64,000 nucleotides of DNA from Burkholderiaceae bacterium DAT-1 (GTDB taxonomy: Bacteria; Pseudomonadota; Gammaproteobacteria; Burkholderiales; Chitinimonadaceae): NCBI GenBank assembly GCA_019084025.1, contig JAHRBI010000003.1:310001-374000 (forward strand), given 5' to 3'. Below, piece by piece: positions 26,497 to 34,959 of this stretch. A program made the position numbers and the translations under genes. Positions within the stretch are counted from its first letter, which is position 1; every line of letters starts with the position of its first letter. The notes beneath the pieces are model-generated. The model saw only the letters and a program-made list of their open reading frames with translations, was not told the DNA's origin and did no database searches.

Positions 26497-27072
26497 TTAT
26501 AACGCAAAACAATTCAACATAAAACTTCCAAACTTAAAATTATCTTCCCAAACCTCCGCTGGACTCTCAAATGAAATTAGATAAAACAAGTCCTTTGAGT
26601 CATCCCCTATTGAAAGGTAATGAATAATTACTCCTTCACCACCCTCATCTTTCCGTATTCTCAATACATTCATATCGAGTGAGTTTCCAGAAATAACACC
26701 ATTTTTCAGAATCACGCCTGAATTTGACATTTTTCCCAGAATTAACTTTGCAAATTCACTCGGCTTTTTATTATTTTTCCTATAAAAATCAAAAACCTTA
26801 TTGATAGACATTCCTGTGAGGAACCTACCTGAGATATCAATATTCTCTTTAGTGATGAAAATTGCACTAGTATTTCCTTTCACCTCTTCCTTGACAAACC
26901 ATTCTCTAGGACGAAAGAAGGAGCCAACTCCATTTGACGATTCATACCACTGTAAATCAGGTACTTCATTTACATTGGCGGGACACTTATTTACCTCAGC
27001 ATATACAAACCCATTGAAAGCAAACAGCAGCATTAAGACGCTTATTGCTCGTTCAGAATAAAAATGCCTCAC
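26497..27072 (-). CDS. AT-rich secreted protein of unknown function
   Basis: This 191-residue exported protein is not recognised as a family member. It has a signal peptide (ISVLMLLFAFNGFVYA), an early cysteine and one near the C-terminus (possible disulfide), and a fold-like pattern. SFFRPREWFVKEE near the start and FYLISFESPAEVWEDN near the end resemble the PsbP/DcrB-like fold of small lipoproteins and exported proteins. GTG 27072 is preceded by a strong GGGGAGGAATTT site. Its base composition is clearly more AT-rich than all neighbours, indicating recent acquisition. It heads a two-gene unit with the DUF1963-like gene. Confidence 0.65.
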   Translation of the reverse strand: MRHFYSERAISVLMLLFAFNGFVYAEVNKCPANVNEVPDLQWYESSNGVGSFFRPREWFVKEEVKGNTSAIFITKENIDISGRFLTGMSINKVFDFYRKNNKKPSEFAKLILGKMSNSGVILKNGVISGNSLDMNVLRIRKDEGGEGVIIHYLSIGDDSKDLFYLISFESPAEVWEDNFKFGSFMLNCFAL

Positions 27073-27151
27073 AAATTCCTCCCCAATTAAAAATAGTGTA
27101 AATTGATATTTTATGAATGTCAGACCCCGCTGACTATATCATTTTCCATCA

Positions 27152-27185
27152 AAAAACCGGCACAGATCACTCCGCACCGGTTTCC
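27152..27185 (-). terminator. Probable terminator of the second S46 peptidase gene
   Basis: On the minus strand, AAACCGG...CCGGTTTTTTG forms a seven-base stem with a 16-base loop, partly extendable, then a T-run. It begins 22 bases after the peptidase stop. Confidence 0.65.
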
Positions 27186-27207
27186 ATTTCACAACAAATA
27201 AATCAGC

Positions 27208-29355
27208 TTACTTCGGATACTTGATCTTCATCTCCGCCAGCACATTATCCGCATGATCCACATGCTTCATCACCCACAACATATAGCGGGCATCTACATG
27301 CACGGCGCGGGTGATGTCGGCGTCGAAGTACCAGTCCTTGGTGATCGATTCGTAGGTGGAATCGAAATTCAGACCGATCAGGTCGCCCTTGCCATTCATG
27401 ATCGCGCTGCCGGAGTTGCCGCCAGTGGTATCGGCGCTGCTGAGGAAATCAACCGGGACCGTACCCAGCTGCTTGTCCTTGAACACGCCGTAATCCTTGG
27501 CTGCAATGGCTTTCAACAGACGATCCGGTGCATTGAACGGGGTCTGACCAGTGTGCTTTTCCACAATGCCTTCCACGGTAGTGAAGGGCTTGTACACCGC
27601 TCCATCACGCGGCACATAGCCGGACACGGTGCCGTAGGTCAGGCGCAGCGTGGAGTTGGCATCGGGATAGACAGGCTTGTTGCGAGCGCGGTTGAAGGCG
27701 ATCACGGTGCTCATATACTGCGGCACCAGACGGTCGAATTCGCCGTCGATTTCCTTGCGCGCCGCTTCCTGCTCGCGTTCGCTGTCATACAGCTTCACTG
27801 CCAGCTGGATAAACGGATCGGCAGACGCTTCGAATTCGGCACGTGATTTGCCAATCCAGCCCAGACGGGCATTGGTATCAGCCAGCGCCGTCGCGGCATA
27901 CATCGCATCCACACGCGCAGCAAGATCAGCGCCAGCAGGTTGCACAGCGGCATCCAGTGTAGGCGCATGCAGGGCCGCGTCAGTGCGGACATAGCTACCC
28001 AGTGCGGACAGCCAGCGCGCCTTGTCGACTTCCGGCACCATCGATTGCTCCAGACGAGTCAGACGTGCCTTGATAAAGGGCACATCGCGGGTCTGGAAGC
28101 CCGGTTCGCGCTCGGCATCCGCCAGCTCGCTTTCACGCGCCAGACGGTAGAGCGTGGTGGCAGCCTTCAGCAGGTCGCTAGAACGGGCGATATCGTAATA
28201 CTGCTCGCGGCGCGCCAGTGTCTGTTCACGCTGGATCAGACCATCCAGTTCGGCCAGCAGTGCATTGGTCTGCGCGGCATTGGCCTGCTTGCCTACCCAG
28301 GCGCGCAGCTCGGCATCCTGCTTATCCTTGATGGCGGCGATATCCTTGCGGCGGAAGCCATCCATCAGGCCCTGCGTTTTCTTCATGCCGTTGTTGATGC
28401 TCTTCACCACGCTGGCGTAACGCACCACCCACTCGGGATTGGCCTTGGTGGCAGCAGCAATGGTATCAAGATCACGATGATTCTCGGCCACACGCACCGG
28501 GTAAGCTACATCGCGGGCAAAGCGGATTTCGCTGGGCAGACGATAGCGCGAAGTGCGGCCCGGATATCCGGCCAGCAGCACCGGATCGCCCACCTTCAGG
28601 CCTTCTGCCGACACGGCCAGAAAATCCTTGGATTGATACGGCACATTGTCCGGCGACGGATCGGCCGGACGGCCATCCTTACCCACATAGGCGCGGATAA
28701 AGGCAAAGTCACCGGTGTGGCGCGGCCACTCGAAGTTATCCACTTCACCGCCATAGTTGCCAATCGACTCCGGCGGCGCATACACCAGACGCACATCCTT
28801 CACCATCATCTGCTTGATGCGGTAGTACTCCAGCCCGCGATGGAACACCGGCACCGAGCAGCGATAGGCTTTATCGGCCTCGCATTCGGCGATGATGCCC
28901 TTGATGTTCTTTTCGATCAGATCATGACGTGCCTTGCCCTTCAGGCTAGCGGTCACACCCTGATTCACGCGGTCAGTGACGTTATCCACAGACTCGGTGA
29001 TATAGACGCGCTCGTTGGGGCCACCCGGCAGTTCGTCTGCACGCGTCTTGGCCAGAAAGCCCTCAGCCAGCAGATTCTTGCTGGCGGTGGAATTGCGCTG
29101 GATGGCGCCATAGGCACAATGGTGATTGGTGACCACCAGACCATCCGGCGACACAAAGGATGCCGAACAGCCGCCCAGCGACACAATCGCGCTCATGGGA
29201 TGCTTGCTCAGGTCGGCCAGCTGTTCGGCGGGCACCTTAATACCCACGCGCTTCAGTTCGGCCTTCAGGTCTTTCATCTGATAGGGTTGCCACTGGCCTT
29301 CATCGGCGTGGGCAACGGTTGCCACTAGCGCCAGCGGCAAGAGGAGACGCTGCAT
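27208..29355 (-). CDS. S46-family dipeptidyl-peptidase, DPP11-like specificity position
   Basis: This 715-residue exported serine exopeptidase is a paralogue of the one at 12880. The signal peptide ends VAHA. Triad: His79 in VTNHHC, Asp216 in PRHTGDFAF, and Ser648 in GGNSGSA. Eighteen residues after the serine lies Ser666 (NFDS). In characterised S46 enzymes Arg or Ser at this position goes with DPP11 (Asp/Glu at P1), whereas Gly marks DPP7. The two enzymes in this window may therefore divide hydrophobic and acidic substrates. CGGAGCAGACC precedes ATG 29355. It is monocistronic, with rnpB diverging upstream. Confidence 0.93.
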   Translation of the reverse strand: MQRLLLPLALVATVAHADEGQWQPYQMKDLKAELKRVGIKVPAEQLADLSKHPMSAIVSLGGCSASFVSPDGLVVTNHHCAYGAIQRNSTASKNLLAEGFLAKTRADELPGGPNERVYITESVDNVTDRVNQGVTASLKGKARHDLIEKNIKGIIAECEADKAYRCSVPVFHRGLEYYRIKQMMVKDVRLVYAPPESIGNYGGEVDNFEWPRHTGDFAFIRAYVGKDGRPADPSPDNVPYQSKDFLAVSAEGLKVGDPVLLAGYPGRTSRYRLPSEIRFARDVAYPVRVAENHRDLDTIAAATKANPEWVVRYASVVKSINNGMKKTQGLMDGFRRKDIAAIKDKQDAELRAWVGKQANAAQTNALLAELDGLIQREQTLARREQYYDIARSSDLLKAATTLYRLARESELADAEREPGFQTRDVPFIKARLTRLEQSMVPEVDKARWLSALGSYVRTDAALHAPTLDAAVQPAGADLAARVDAMYAATALADTNARLGWIGKSRAEFEASADPFIQLAVKLYDSEREQEAARKEIDGEFDRLVPQYMSTVIAFNRARNKPVYPDANSTLRLTYGTVSGYVPRDGAVYKPFTTVEGIVEKHTGQTPFNAPDRLLKAIAAKDYGVFKDKQLGTVPVDFLSSADTTGGNSGSAIMNGKGDLIGLNFDSTYESITKDWYFDADITRAVHVDARYMLWVMKHVDHADNVLAEMKIKYPK

Positions 29356-29484
29356 GGTCTGCTCCGGTCATTATATAAAGGGGCCAAGTATAGCAGTGCT
29401 TGCTGATGGACCAACACGTACACTCGTGCAACTGATCAGTCCGGCGTCCGGGTCGATCGCGGGTCGTGTTACAATCCGCTCCGC

Positions 29485-29893
29485 AAAGTTGGCCGGACAG
29501 TCGCTGCCTGAGTAATCGGGGAGAGGAAAGTCCGGGCTTCACAGGGCAGGATGCCGGCTAACGGCCGGGCGCCGCGAGGCGACGGAAAGTGGAACAGAGA
29601 GCTGAACCGCCGAACTCCGGGCAACCGGGGTGGCAAGGGTGAAAAGGTGCTTCGCGTGTTATAGCGTGGAGGGTGTCCGTAAGGATATCGTGTAAGAGAC
29701 CACCGCGGACGTGGCAACACGGACGGCAGGCTAAACCCCATCCGAAGCAAGACCAAATAGGCAGACGTTGACGGGGCCCCCTGAGTCTGCGGGTAGGTTG
29801 CTGGAGGCATGTGGTAACGCATGCCCTAGAGGAATGACTGTCGGTGGCGGCGCAAGCCGCTGCGCCACAGAACCCGGCTTACAGGCCGACTTT
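29485..29893 (+). ncRNA. rnpB: RNase P RNA (bacterial type A)
   Basis: The catalytic RNA of tRNA 5' processing. The universal 5' element GAGGAAAGTCCGGGC lies at about 29521, and the 3' element ACAGAACCCGGCTTA near 29868. The ends AAAGTTGGCC and GGCCGACTTT pair as helix P1. The AGACCAAATAGGCAG-type segment is also present. Total length of about 409 is slightly longer than the E. coli RNA. A TACAAT (29470-29475) in front is a plausible -10 box, without a clear -35. TTCTTTTTTCG right after P1 probably ends transcription. The protein partner rnpA is at 61054. Confidence 0.95.
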
Positions 29894-29936
29894 GCACACT
29901 TCTTTTTTCGCAGCGACGACATCCGGTGCGATCGAT

Positions 29937-31265
29937 TTAGCCGGGCTCACGTGCGACGTTGCGCCCGGGCAGTCTCAGCGTCAAGCCCGCCCCCAGCAGC
30001 AACAATCCCCCCGCCAGAATCAGCACATAGTCTGGCCGACTACCCAGCAGCGGATAGATGAGCGGCATGGTCACGACCTGTATCAGCATCGGGATCACAA
30101 TAAACAGATTGAAGATGCCCATATAGATCCCGGCGCGCGCAGGCGGAATGCTATTGGCCAGCATGATGTACGGGTTCCCCATCAAACTGGCCCAGGCCAT
30201 GCCGATGCCTAGCATCGGTAACGCCAGCCACATCGGCTGATCGATCTGGGGCAGCGCCAGCATCCCGGCACCCGCCGCCAGCAGCGCCAGCGCATGTACC
30301 CGGCCTGCCCCCATCCGACTGGCGAGCGGCACCATCCCCAGAGCGGCAATAAAAGCGACGAAGTTGTAGAACGCGCCGCATTGCCCGTTCAGCAAGACCG
30401 CTTCACGAAATCCGGACGATGCAGGATCGCTGGTATGGAACACGGTGCGTGCCAGCGATAAAGTAACGTACTGCCAGTAACAGAAAAATGCATACCACTG
30501 ACACAGCATCAAAGGTGCCAATTGGCGCATGGGGCGAGGCATGGCGCGAATCGCCCCGACAATATCGCGCCAGGTCTGACGCACGGACATTGTCCCGTCC
30601 GACGCTACGGGTGGTTCCGGCTGCACGATCTTGCGTGTACTGAACAGCGTCCAGCTCATTGAAGCAATCGACACCCCGGCGCCAATCAGAAACGCAGCAA
30701 TGGTGGCCCAGGGAATCTGATGGCTGTTCACCTCATCGCGATCCACCCCCAGCAGTACAATCAGGGACGGCGTGAGATAACTCAAGGTTTGCCCCAGCCC
30801 CGTCATGGCACTCTGAATGAGATACCCTGTATTGCGCTGAGGGCCGTCAAGCTGATCGCTGATCCAGGCGCGATACGGCTCCATCGTCACATTATTGGCC
30901 GCATCGAGTATCCACAGCAGGCTGGCAGCCATCCACAAGGTCGGACTGAATGGCATGGCCAGCAAAGCCAGGCTGCAGAGGATGGCGCCGATCAGAAAAT
31001 AGGGACGACGCCTGCCCCAGCGGCTCACCGTACGGTCGCTGATGGCCCCGATCAGCGGTTGCACCAGCAACCCAGTCATCGGCCCCGCCAGCCAGAGCAA
31101 AGGAAGGGAAGATTCATCTGCACCGAGATAACGGTACAGTGGGCTCATGCTGCTTTGCTGCAAGCCAAAGCTATATTGCAGCCCCAGAAAACCCACATTC
31201 ATATGGATGATGCTGGCAAGCGACATGCGCGGCCGAGTGGCTGCGATGGAGATCACGCGGCTCAA
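29937..31265 (-). CDS. MFS sugar (glycoside) transporter
   Basis: This 442-residue transporter has about 12 predicted membrane helices. It carries the motif GAISDRTVSRWGRRRPYFLIG between helices 2 and 3 and a NVTMEPYRAWISDQ segment. It resembles the maltose/sucrose-type MFS carriers of Xanthomonas- and Caulobacter-like bacteria. The frame opens at TTG 31265, overlapping the LacI stop (TTGA); GTG 31256 is an alternative. An ATG at 31226 would cut into the conserved N-terminus, so an upstream start is preferred. Coupling to a LacI repressor implies sugar-inducible uptake. No glycosidase gene is adjacent, so the sugar is unknown. Confidence 0.85.
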   Translation of the reverse strand: MSRVISIAATRPRMSLASIIHMNVGFLGLQYSFGLQQSSMSPLYRYLGADESSLPLLWLAGPMTGLLVQPLIGAISDRTVSRWGRRRPYFLIGAILCSLALLAMPFSPTLWMAASLLWILDAANNVTMEPYRAWISDQLDGPQRNTGYLIQSAMTGLGQTLSYLTPSLIVLLGVDRDEVNSHQIPWATIAAFLIGAGVSIASMSWTLFSTRKIVQPEPPVASDGTMSVRQTWRDIVGAIRAMPRPMRQLAPLMLCQWYAFFCYWQYVTLSLARTVFHTSDPASSGFREAVLLNGQCGAFYNFVAFIAALGMVPLASRMGAGRVHALALLAAGAGMLALPQIDQPMWLALPMLGIGMAWASLMGNPYIMLANSIPPARAGIYMGIFNLFIVIPMLIQVVTMPLIYPLLGSRPDYVLILAGGLLLLGAGLTLRLPGRNVAREPG

Positions 31266-32299
31266 ACGATCGAACTTTCGCGTTGTACCAGCTGAACGGG
31301 CAATACCAATGGTGGCGTGCGCTCGCCCTGAATCTGCAATAGCAGCCTTTCAACCATCGCCTGCGCAGCCACTTCAATGGGTTGATGAATGGTGGTCAGA
31401 GACGGCTGTGCGAAGGTCGCCCAGTCTACGTCGTCATACCCCACCACTCGCACATCCTCGGGCACACGATAGCCAGCCTTGTGCAGTACGCGCATAAAGG
31501 TCACCGCCAGCACATCGCTACAGGCAAAAATGCCATCAAAATCCAGCCCCCTGTCCAGCCGCGCCTGCAAGGCTGCGGCGGCCATCACCGGCTCGAAAGG
31601 CAAGGGCATGAGTCGATCCGGATCGTCAGCCATACCCGCATCTTTCAATGCCTGCTGATAACCGCGATAGCGGTCGCCGACTTCCTGCATGGGCGGATTG
31701 CCCACAAATAGGATGCGTTTGCAGCCTTGTTCGATCAGGTGCGCGGTGGCCAGTCGCCCGCCTTCGACATTATCGCCACCAACAGAGCAATACAGCTGCT
31801 GTTGTACCTGAGCTCCCCAAATAACGATTGGCACATCGAGCGTCGCCAGCCGGTTGAGCTGATCATGCAGCCCCCACTGGCCAATGAGCACAATCCCCGC
31901 GGCCACCCCGCCGAAATACAGATTCGCAATCGACTCGACTTCCTGCACGTTTACCCGCGATACCAGCACATGGTAGCCACGTTGCGTCAGCGCATCTGCC
32001 AGCGCCCCCAGCATGCGAAGGAAAAAAGGATCAGAGATATTCTGGTGAGAAACTGCATCAAAGGGAATCACCACAGCAATCGTACGATTTTCGTTGCGGC
32101 GCAGATTCTGAGCGCCTACATTCACCGTGTAATGCAGGGATGCCGCCAGCGCCTGAATGCGTTCTCGTGTTTCCAGTCCGATTTGCGAACTATTGGCCAG
32201 TGCGCGCGATACGGTCGACACAGAGACGCCTGCCATACGGGCAAGATCAACCATCTGGGTACGACCAGATTTTTTATCTGGCGGCGGGGAACGCTTCAT
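31262..32299 (-). CDS. LacI-family transcriptional repressor
   Basis: This 345-residue regulator has an N-terminal helix-turn-helix (VDLARMAGVSVSTVSRALANS, about residues 16-36) with a hinge helix, then a periplasmic-binding-protein-like effector domain (from about residue 65 to the end). ATG 32299 has AAGGAACACC upstream; the longer open frame adds 43 unsupported residues. It is co-transcribed with the MFS transporter through a 4-base overlap and probably represses its own operon, being relieved by the transported sugar or a metabolite. Confidence 0.92.
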   Translation of the reverse strand: MKRSPPPDKKSGRTQMVDLARMAGVSVSTVSRALANSSQIGLETRERIQALAASLHYTVNVGAQNLRRNENRTIAVVIPFDAVSHQNISDPFFLRMLGALADALTQRGYHVLVSRVNVQEVESIANLYFGGVAAGIVLIGQWGLHDQLNRLATLDVPIVIWGAQVQQQLYCSVGGDNVEGGRLATAHLIEQGCKRILFVGNPPMQEVGDRYRGYQQALKDAGMADDPDRLMPLPFEPVMAAAALQARLDRGLDFDGIFACSDVLAVTFMRVLHKAGYRVPEDVRVVGYDDVDWATFAQPSLTTIHQPIEVAAQAMVERLLLQIQGERTPPLVLPVQLVQRESSIV

Positions 32300-32445
32300 G
32301 GTGTTCCTTGCTTGCACATCTCGCAGATTGTGCACAAAGAATAAACTGACCTCACGCATCATACATCGTTCAATGATGCGCTTGCTCACGCGCAATCGTT
32401 CGCGAAACAAAGCCTTTGCGCGGTACACGCAACATTACAACAACA

Positions 32446-32457
32446 AAACGAGCGTTT
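32446..32457. promoter_or_regulatory. Candidate LacI-family operator
   Basis: AAACG-AG-CGTTT is a perfect palindrome with the even-length, central-pair form typical of LacI-family operators. It lies 147 bases before the repressor start and just before a possible -10 (TAGAAT, 32473-32478) of the divergent acyl-CoA-binding-protein gene. The remaining 300 bases between the two genes show nothing else recognisable. Confidence 0.45.
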
Positions 32458-32593
32458 CAAACAAGTGATTGGTAGAATGCATCTTGATCGTCCTCAAGAC
32501 GACCCATTTTGTCTGATACAAGTGCGCAAAACGCTGTCATGATGGCAGGTAGCGCACCTGACGTACTCCCTTCATTTTCCAAGGAAACTGACC

Positions 32594-32857
32594 ATGTCCG
32601 ATCTGATCGCACGTTTCAAGCAAGCAGCAGAAGATGTCACCAAGCTGTCCGAAGCACCGGACAACCAAGTCAAGCTGAAGCTGTACGCCCTGTACAAGCA
32701 AGGTACCGATGGTGATGTGTCCGGTGATCGTCCGGGCCTGATGGATTTCGTGGGTCGCGCCAAGTACGACGCATGGGACGGCCTGAAGGGCACCACCAAG
32801 GAAGAAGCAATCCAGAAGTACATCGATCTGGTCGAAGCACTGAAGGCCAAGGAATAA
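32594..32857 (+). CDS. Acyl-CoA-binding protein (ACBP)
   Basis: An 87-residue four-helix protein that binds long-chain acyl-CoA esters and buffers their cytoplasmic pool. The family signature is complete: LYALYKQGTDGDVSGDRPGL followed by AKYDAWDGLKGTTKEEAIQKYI, including the acyl-CoA-contacting Tyr/Lys residues. AAGGAAACTGACC precedes ATG 32594, and a strong terminator follows, so it is monocistronic. ACBP genes are widespread in eukaryotes and only patchy in bacteria. Confidence 0.95.
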   Translation: MSDLIARFKQAAEDVTKLSEAPDNQVKLKLYALYKQGTDGDVSGDRPGLMDFVGRAKYDAWDGLKGTTKEEAIQKYIDLVEALKAKE

Positions 32858-32877
32858 TCTGCACGCCAGTGCCACGG

Positions 32878-32905
32878 AGGGACGTCGATGACGTCCCTTT
32901 TTTGT
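32878..32905 (+). terminator. Terminator of the acyl-CoA-binding protein gene
   Basis: The stem AGGGACGTC/GACGTCCCT with loop GAT is followed by TTTTTTG. Confidence 0.92.
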
Positions 32906-33011
32906 TTTTGAAACAACAGCTTTTGTTCAGCTCTGGTATAGCCAGTGCCCCTCATAGTAGCCTCCACATGCTTCACGCATGACAACAATGATCCCGAAAT
33001 GAGGAGGCAAT

Positions 33012-33716
33012 ATGTTTACCCGAGCCCACGCTAGCTATGTCACAGGTTTGATTCTGTCCTGCCTGAGTACTACCGTTTTTGCTGCCAATCCCGCAGAAGC
33101 CGCACTGGAAGAAGCCAATCGCACCTACCTGAAGCCATGGAGCTTCAAAGCCCAGCTGAACAATGTCACCCAGGGTGAAAAAAAGCTGGTTACCTATCAC
33201 TATGATGCGCAGGCACCAGACGGCAAGCGATTTATGCTGGATCTACTGAATGGCGCCGCCCCCAGCAAGGAAGAACAATCCAAATGGGAGAGCAATTCAA
33301 ACAAGGATGCCGAAGCCAGTAAACGCGAACGCGCCCCAGCAGAATTGGTGGACATCAGCACGCTCAAGCCGATTGGCACCGATGGCAAGCGCTGGAGCTT
33401 CGCGGTGAAATCCCTGAAAGTGTTAGGACCCATGGAACAGTTCATCAAGCCTGGCCAGCTGACAGGCGAGCTGCAACTGGATGAGCAAGGTGCTTTGCGC
33501 ACCCTCAAGGTCAGCAATCCGGAAAGCTTTCGCGTCATGCTGGTCTACAAGGTAGAGCAGGTGTTGATCGAGTGGCAGTTCGCCCGTCAGGCCGACCGCG
33601 CCATCCTGCCGGTCCGCTATCGCTTTCTCGCCAAGGCGGGCTCGAACTTTGATGCGGATGTCACCCGCACGTACAGTGACTGGCAGCTGCCGGGAACAAA
33701 GGTGGCGGGAAATTAA
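33012..33716 (+). CDS. Exported protein of unknown function (234 aa)
   Basis: No family is recognised. The protein has a signal peptide ending VFA, then a mainly beta-strand mature part with a charged central stretch (SKEEQSKWESNSNKDAEASK, about residues 90-110). The overall style (predicted strands, YKVEQVLIEWQFARQ, VRYRFLAKAG, TYSDWQLPGT) recalls periplasmic LolA/LppX-like or outer-membrane-lipoprotein-sorting-like beta sheets, but this is only an impression. GAGGAGGCAAT precedes ATG 33012, so expression looks real. It appears to be a single-gene unit. Confidence 0.8.
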   Translation: MFTRAHASYVTGLILSCLSTTVFAANPAEAALEEANRTYLKPWSFKAQLNNVTQGEKKLVTYHYDAQAPDGKRFMLDLLNGAAPSKEEQSKWESNSNKDAEASKRERAPAELVDISTLKPIGTDGKRWSFAVKSLKVLGPMEQFIKPGQLTGELQLDEQGALRTLKVSNPESFRVMLVYKVEQVLIEWQFARQADRAILPVRYRFLAKAGSNFDADVTRTYSDWQLPGTKVAGN

Positions 33717-33731
33717 GCACGACTCAACTTA

Positions 33732-33755
33732 GTAGAGGCGACCTGTGGTCGCCTC
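33732..33755. terminator. Hairpin between convergent genes
   Basis: The stem AGAGGCGACC/GGTCGCCTCT is very stable and sits just before the corA stop and after the exported-protein gene. T-runs are poor on both sides (CTCTTACAA, or CTCTACTAAG on the other strand), so termination efficiency is uncertain. Confidence 0.6.
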
Positions 33756-34727
33756 TTACAACCACCCTGCCCGCTTCAATTTCCACCACAGCGCCCCATC
33801 GACCACCACCATCGCCAGCAGACACAACGGATAGCCCCACGCCCATTTCAACTCGGGCATGTGCTCGAAGTTCATACCGTAGATTCCGGCGATCATGGTT
33901 GGCACCGCAAAAATCGCCGCCCAGGCAGCGAGCTTTTTATTCACTGACGCATCGTGCAGTGAAATCATCGACAGGTTTACCTGCATGGCTGTATTCACCA
34001 TTTCGCGTAGCCCTTCGATGCTGCGGGCCATGCGATCCAAGTGATCGAACAAGTCGCGATAATACTCATCCAGCTTGCGGCACATGTCAGGTGCACGGCC
34101 GCTATTCAGGCGTGATACGGCATCCAGCAAGGGAATCACACTGTGCTGCAGGGTGAGCACTTTGCGTTTCAGGGTATACATATCCTCGATGCTGGAGAGA
34201 TTGGCACCTTTGCCTGCAAACAGGCGTGACTCGATTTGTTCCAGCTCAACTTCCAGCGCGTGGATGATGGGGAAATAGCGGTCGATCACCTCATCCAGCA
34301 GGGCGTACAGTACAAAACCTGCGCCATGACGTAACAGGTCTGGCGTTTCTTCGCAGCGTTCGCGCACACCGACCAATGCGGCATCGGAGCGGGATCGCAC
34401 AGACAACACATAATTGCCGCCCACAAAGATGCCAACCTCGCCCGTCTGAATCGCACCCTGTGCATCCATCGACAGCAGGTGCAGCACCACGAACAGCGTC
34501 TCGCCGTACTCTTCCAGCTTGGGCCGCTGATGCCCCTTGCGCACATCTTCGATCGCCAGTTCGTGCAGGCCGAATTCTTCGCGCATCTCGTCCAGTTCGG
34601 CCGCGTCGGGGTCCGCAAGTGCCACCCACACCATGCACTCGGGCCGGGCGATGTAGTCGCTGATATCGGCTTGGGGAATGGCAGCCAGCTTGTGGCCGTC
34701 CTGATAGGCAACGCAATTGATCAGCAC
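33756..34727 (-). CDS. corA: CorA-type magnesium/cobalt transport protein
   Basis: This 323-residue protein has a large cytoplasmic alpha/beta domain, long helices, and two C-terminal membrane helices separated by the GMN signature (AGIYGMNFEHMPELKW). The protein forms pentameric Mg2+ channels in the inner membrane. The C-terminus WWKLKRAGWL is basic, as usual. It is monocistronic and convergent with the exported-protein gene; 232 bases separate it from parC, in which only the two divergent promoters are expected. Confidence 0.93.
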   Translation of the reverse strand: MLINCVAYQDGHKLAAIPQADISDYIARPECMVWVALADPDAAELDEMREEFGLHELAIEDVRKGHQRPKLEEYGETLFVVLHLLSMDAQGAIQTGEVGIFVGGNYVLSVRSRSDAALVGVRERCEETPDLLRHGAGFVLYALLDEVIDRYFPIIHALEVELEQIESRLFAGKGANLSSIEDMYTLKRKVLTLQHSVIPLLDAVSRLNSGRAPDMCRKLDEYYRDLFDHLDRMARSIEGLREMVNTAMQVNLSMISLHDASVNKKLAAWAAIFAVPTMIAGIYGMNFEHMPELKWAWGYPLCLLAMVVVDGALWWKLKRAGWL

Positions 34728-34959
34728 GCAGGCAATCCTTGTGGATACATCAGATAATCTGCCGTAGATTGTGCCACGCTGCGTACTTTTGCGCCTGATG
34801 CCTGCATTTTTGCATCGAATCAGCGTCTTCCCGCCACTTTCATCTACCCGAAGCCGCGCGCATCTGCCATTATCCGCGCCAGACCTTTAATAGCTGTGCT
34901 GACGCTGGCCGATACCCGTCAGAAAGCATCAAATTCCGTCTAGTGACGTGACTGGTGAT

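Noticed and set aside
25693-27072. Insertion sequence or transposase remnant explaining the AT-rich island
   Set aside because: No transposase motif, terminal inverted repeats or target duplications could be seen at the borders.
27940-29328. A 462-codon open frame opposite the second S46 peptidase gene
   Set aside because: Same reasoning: shadow of a gene with complete catalytic motifs, with composition typical of an antisense frame.
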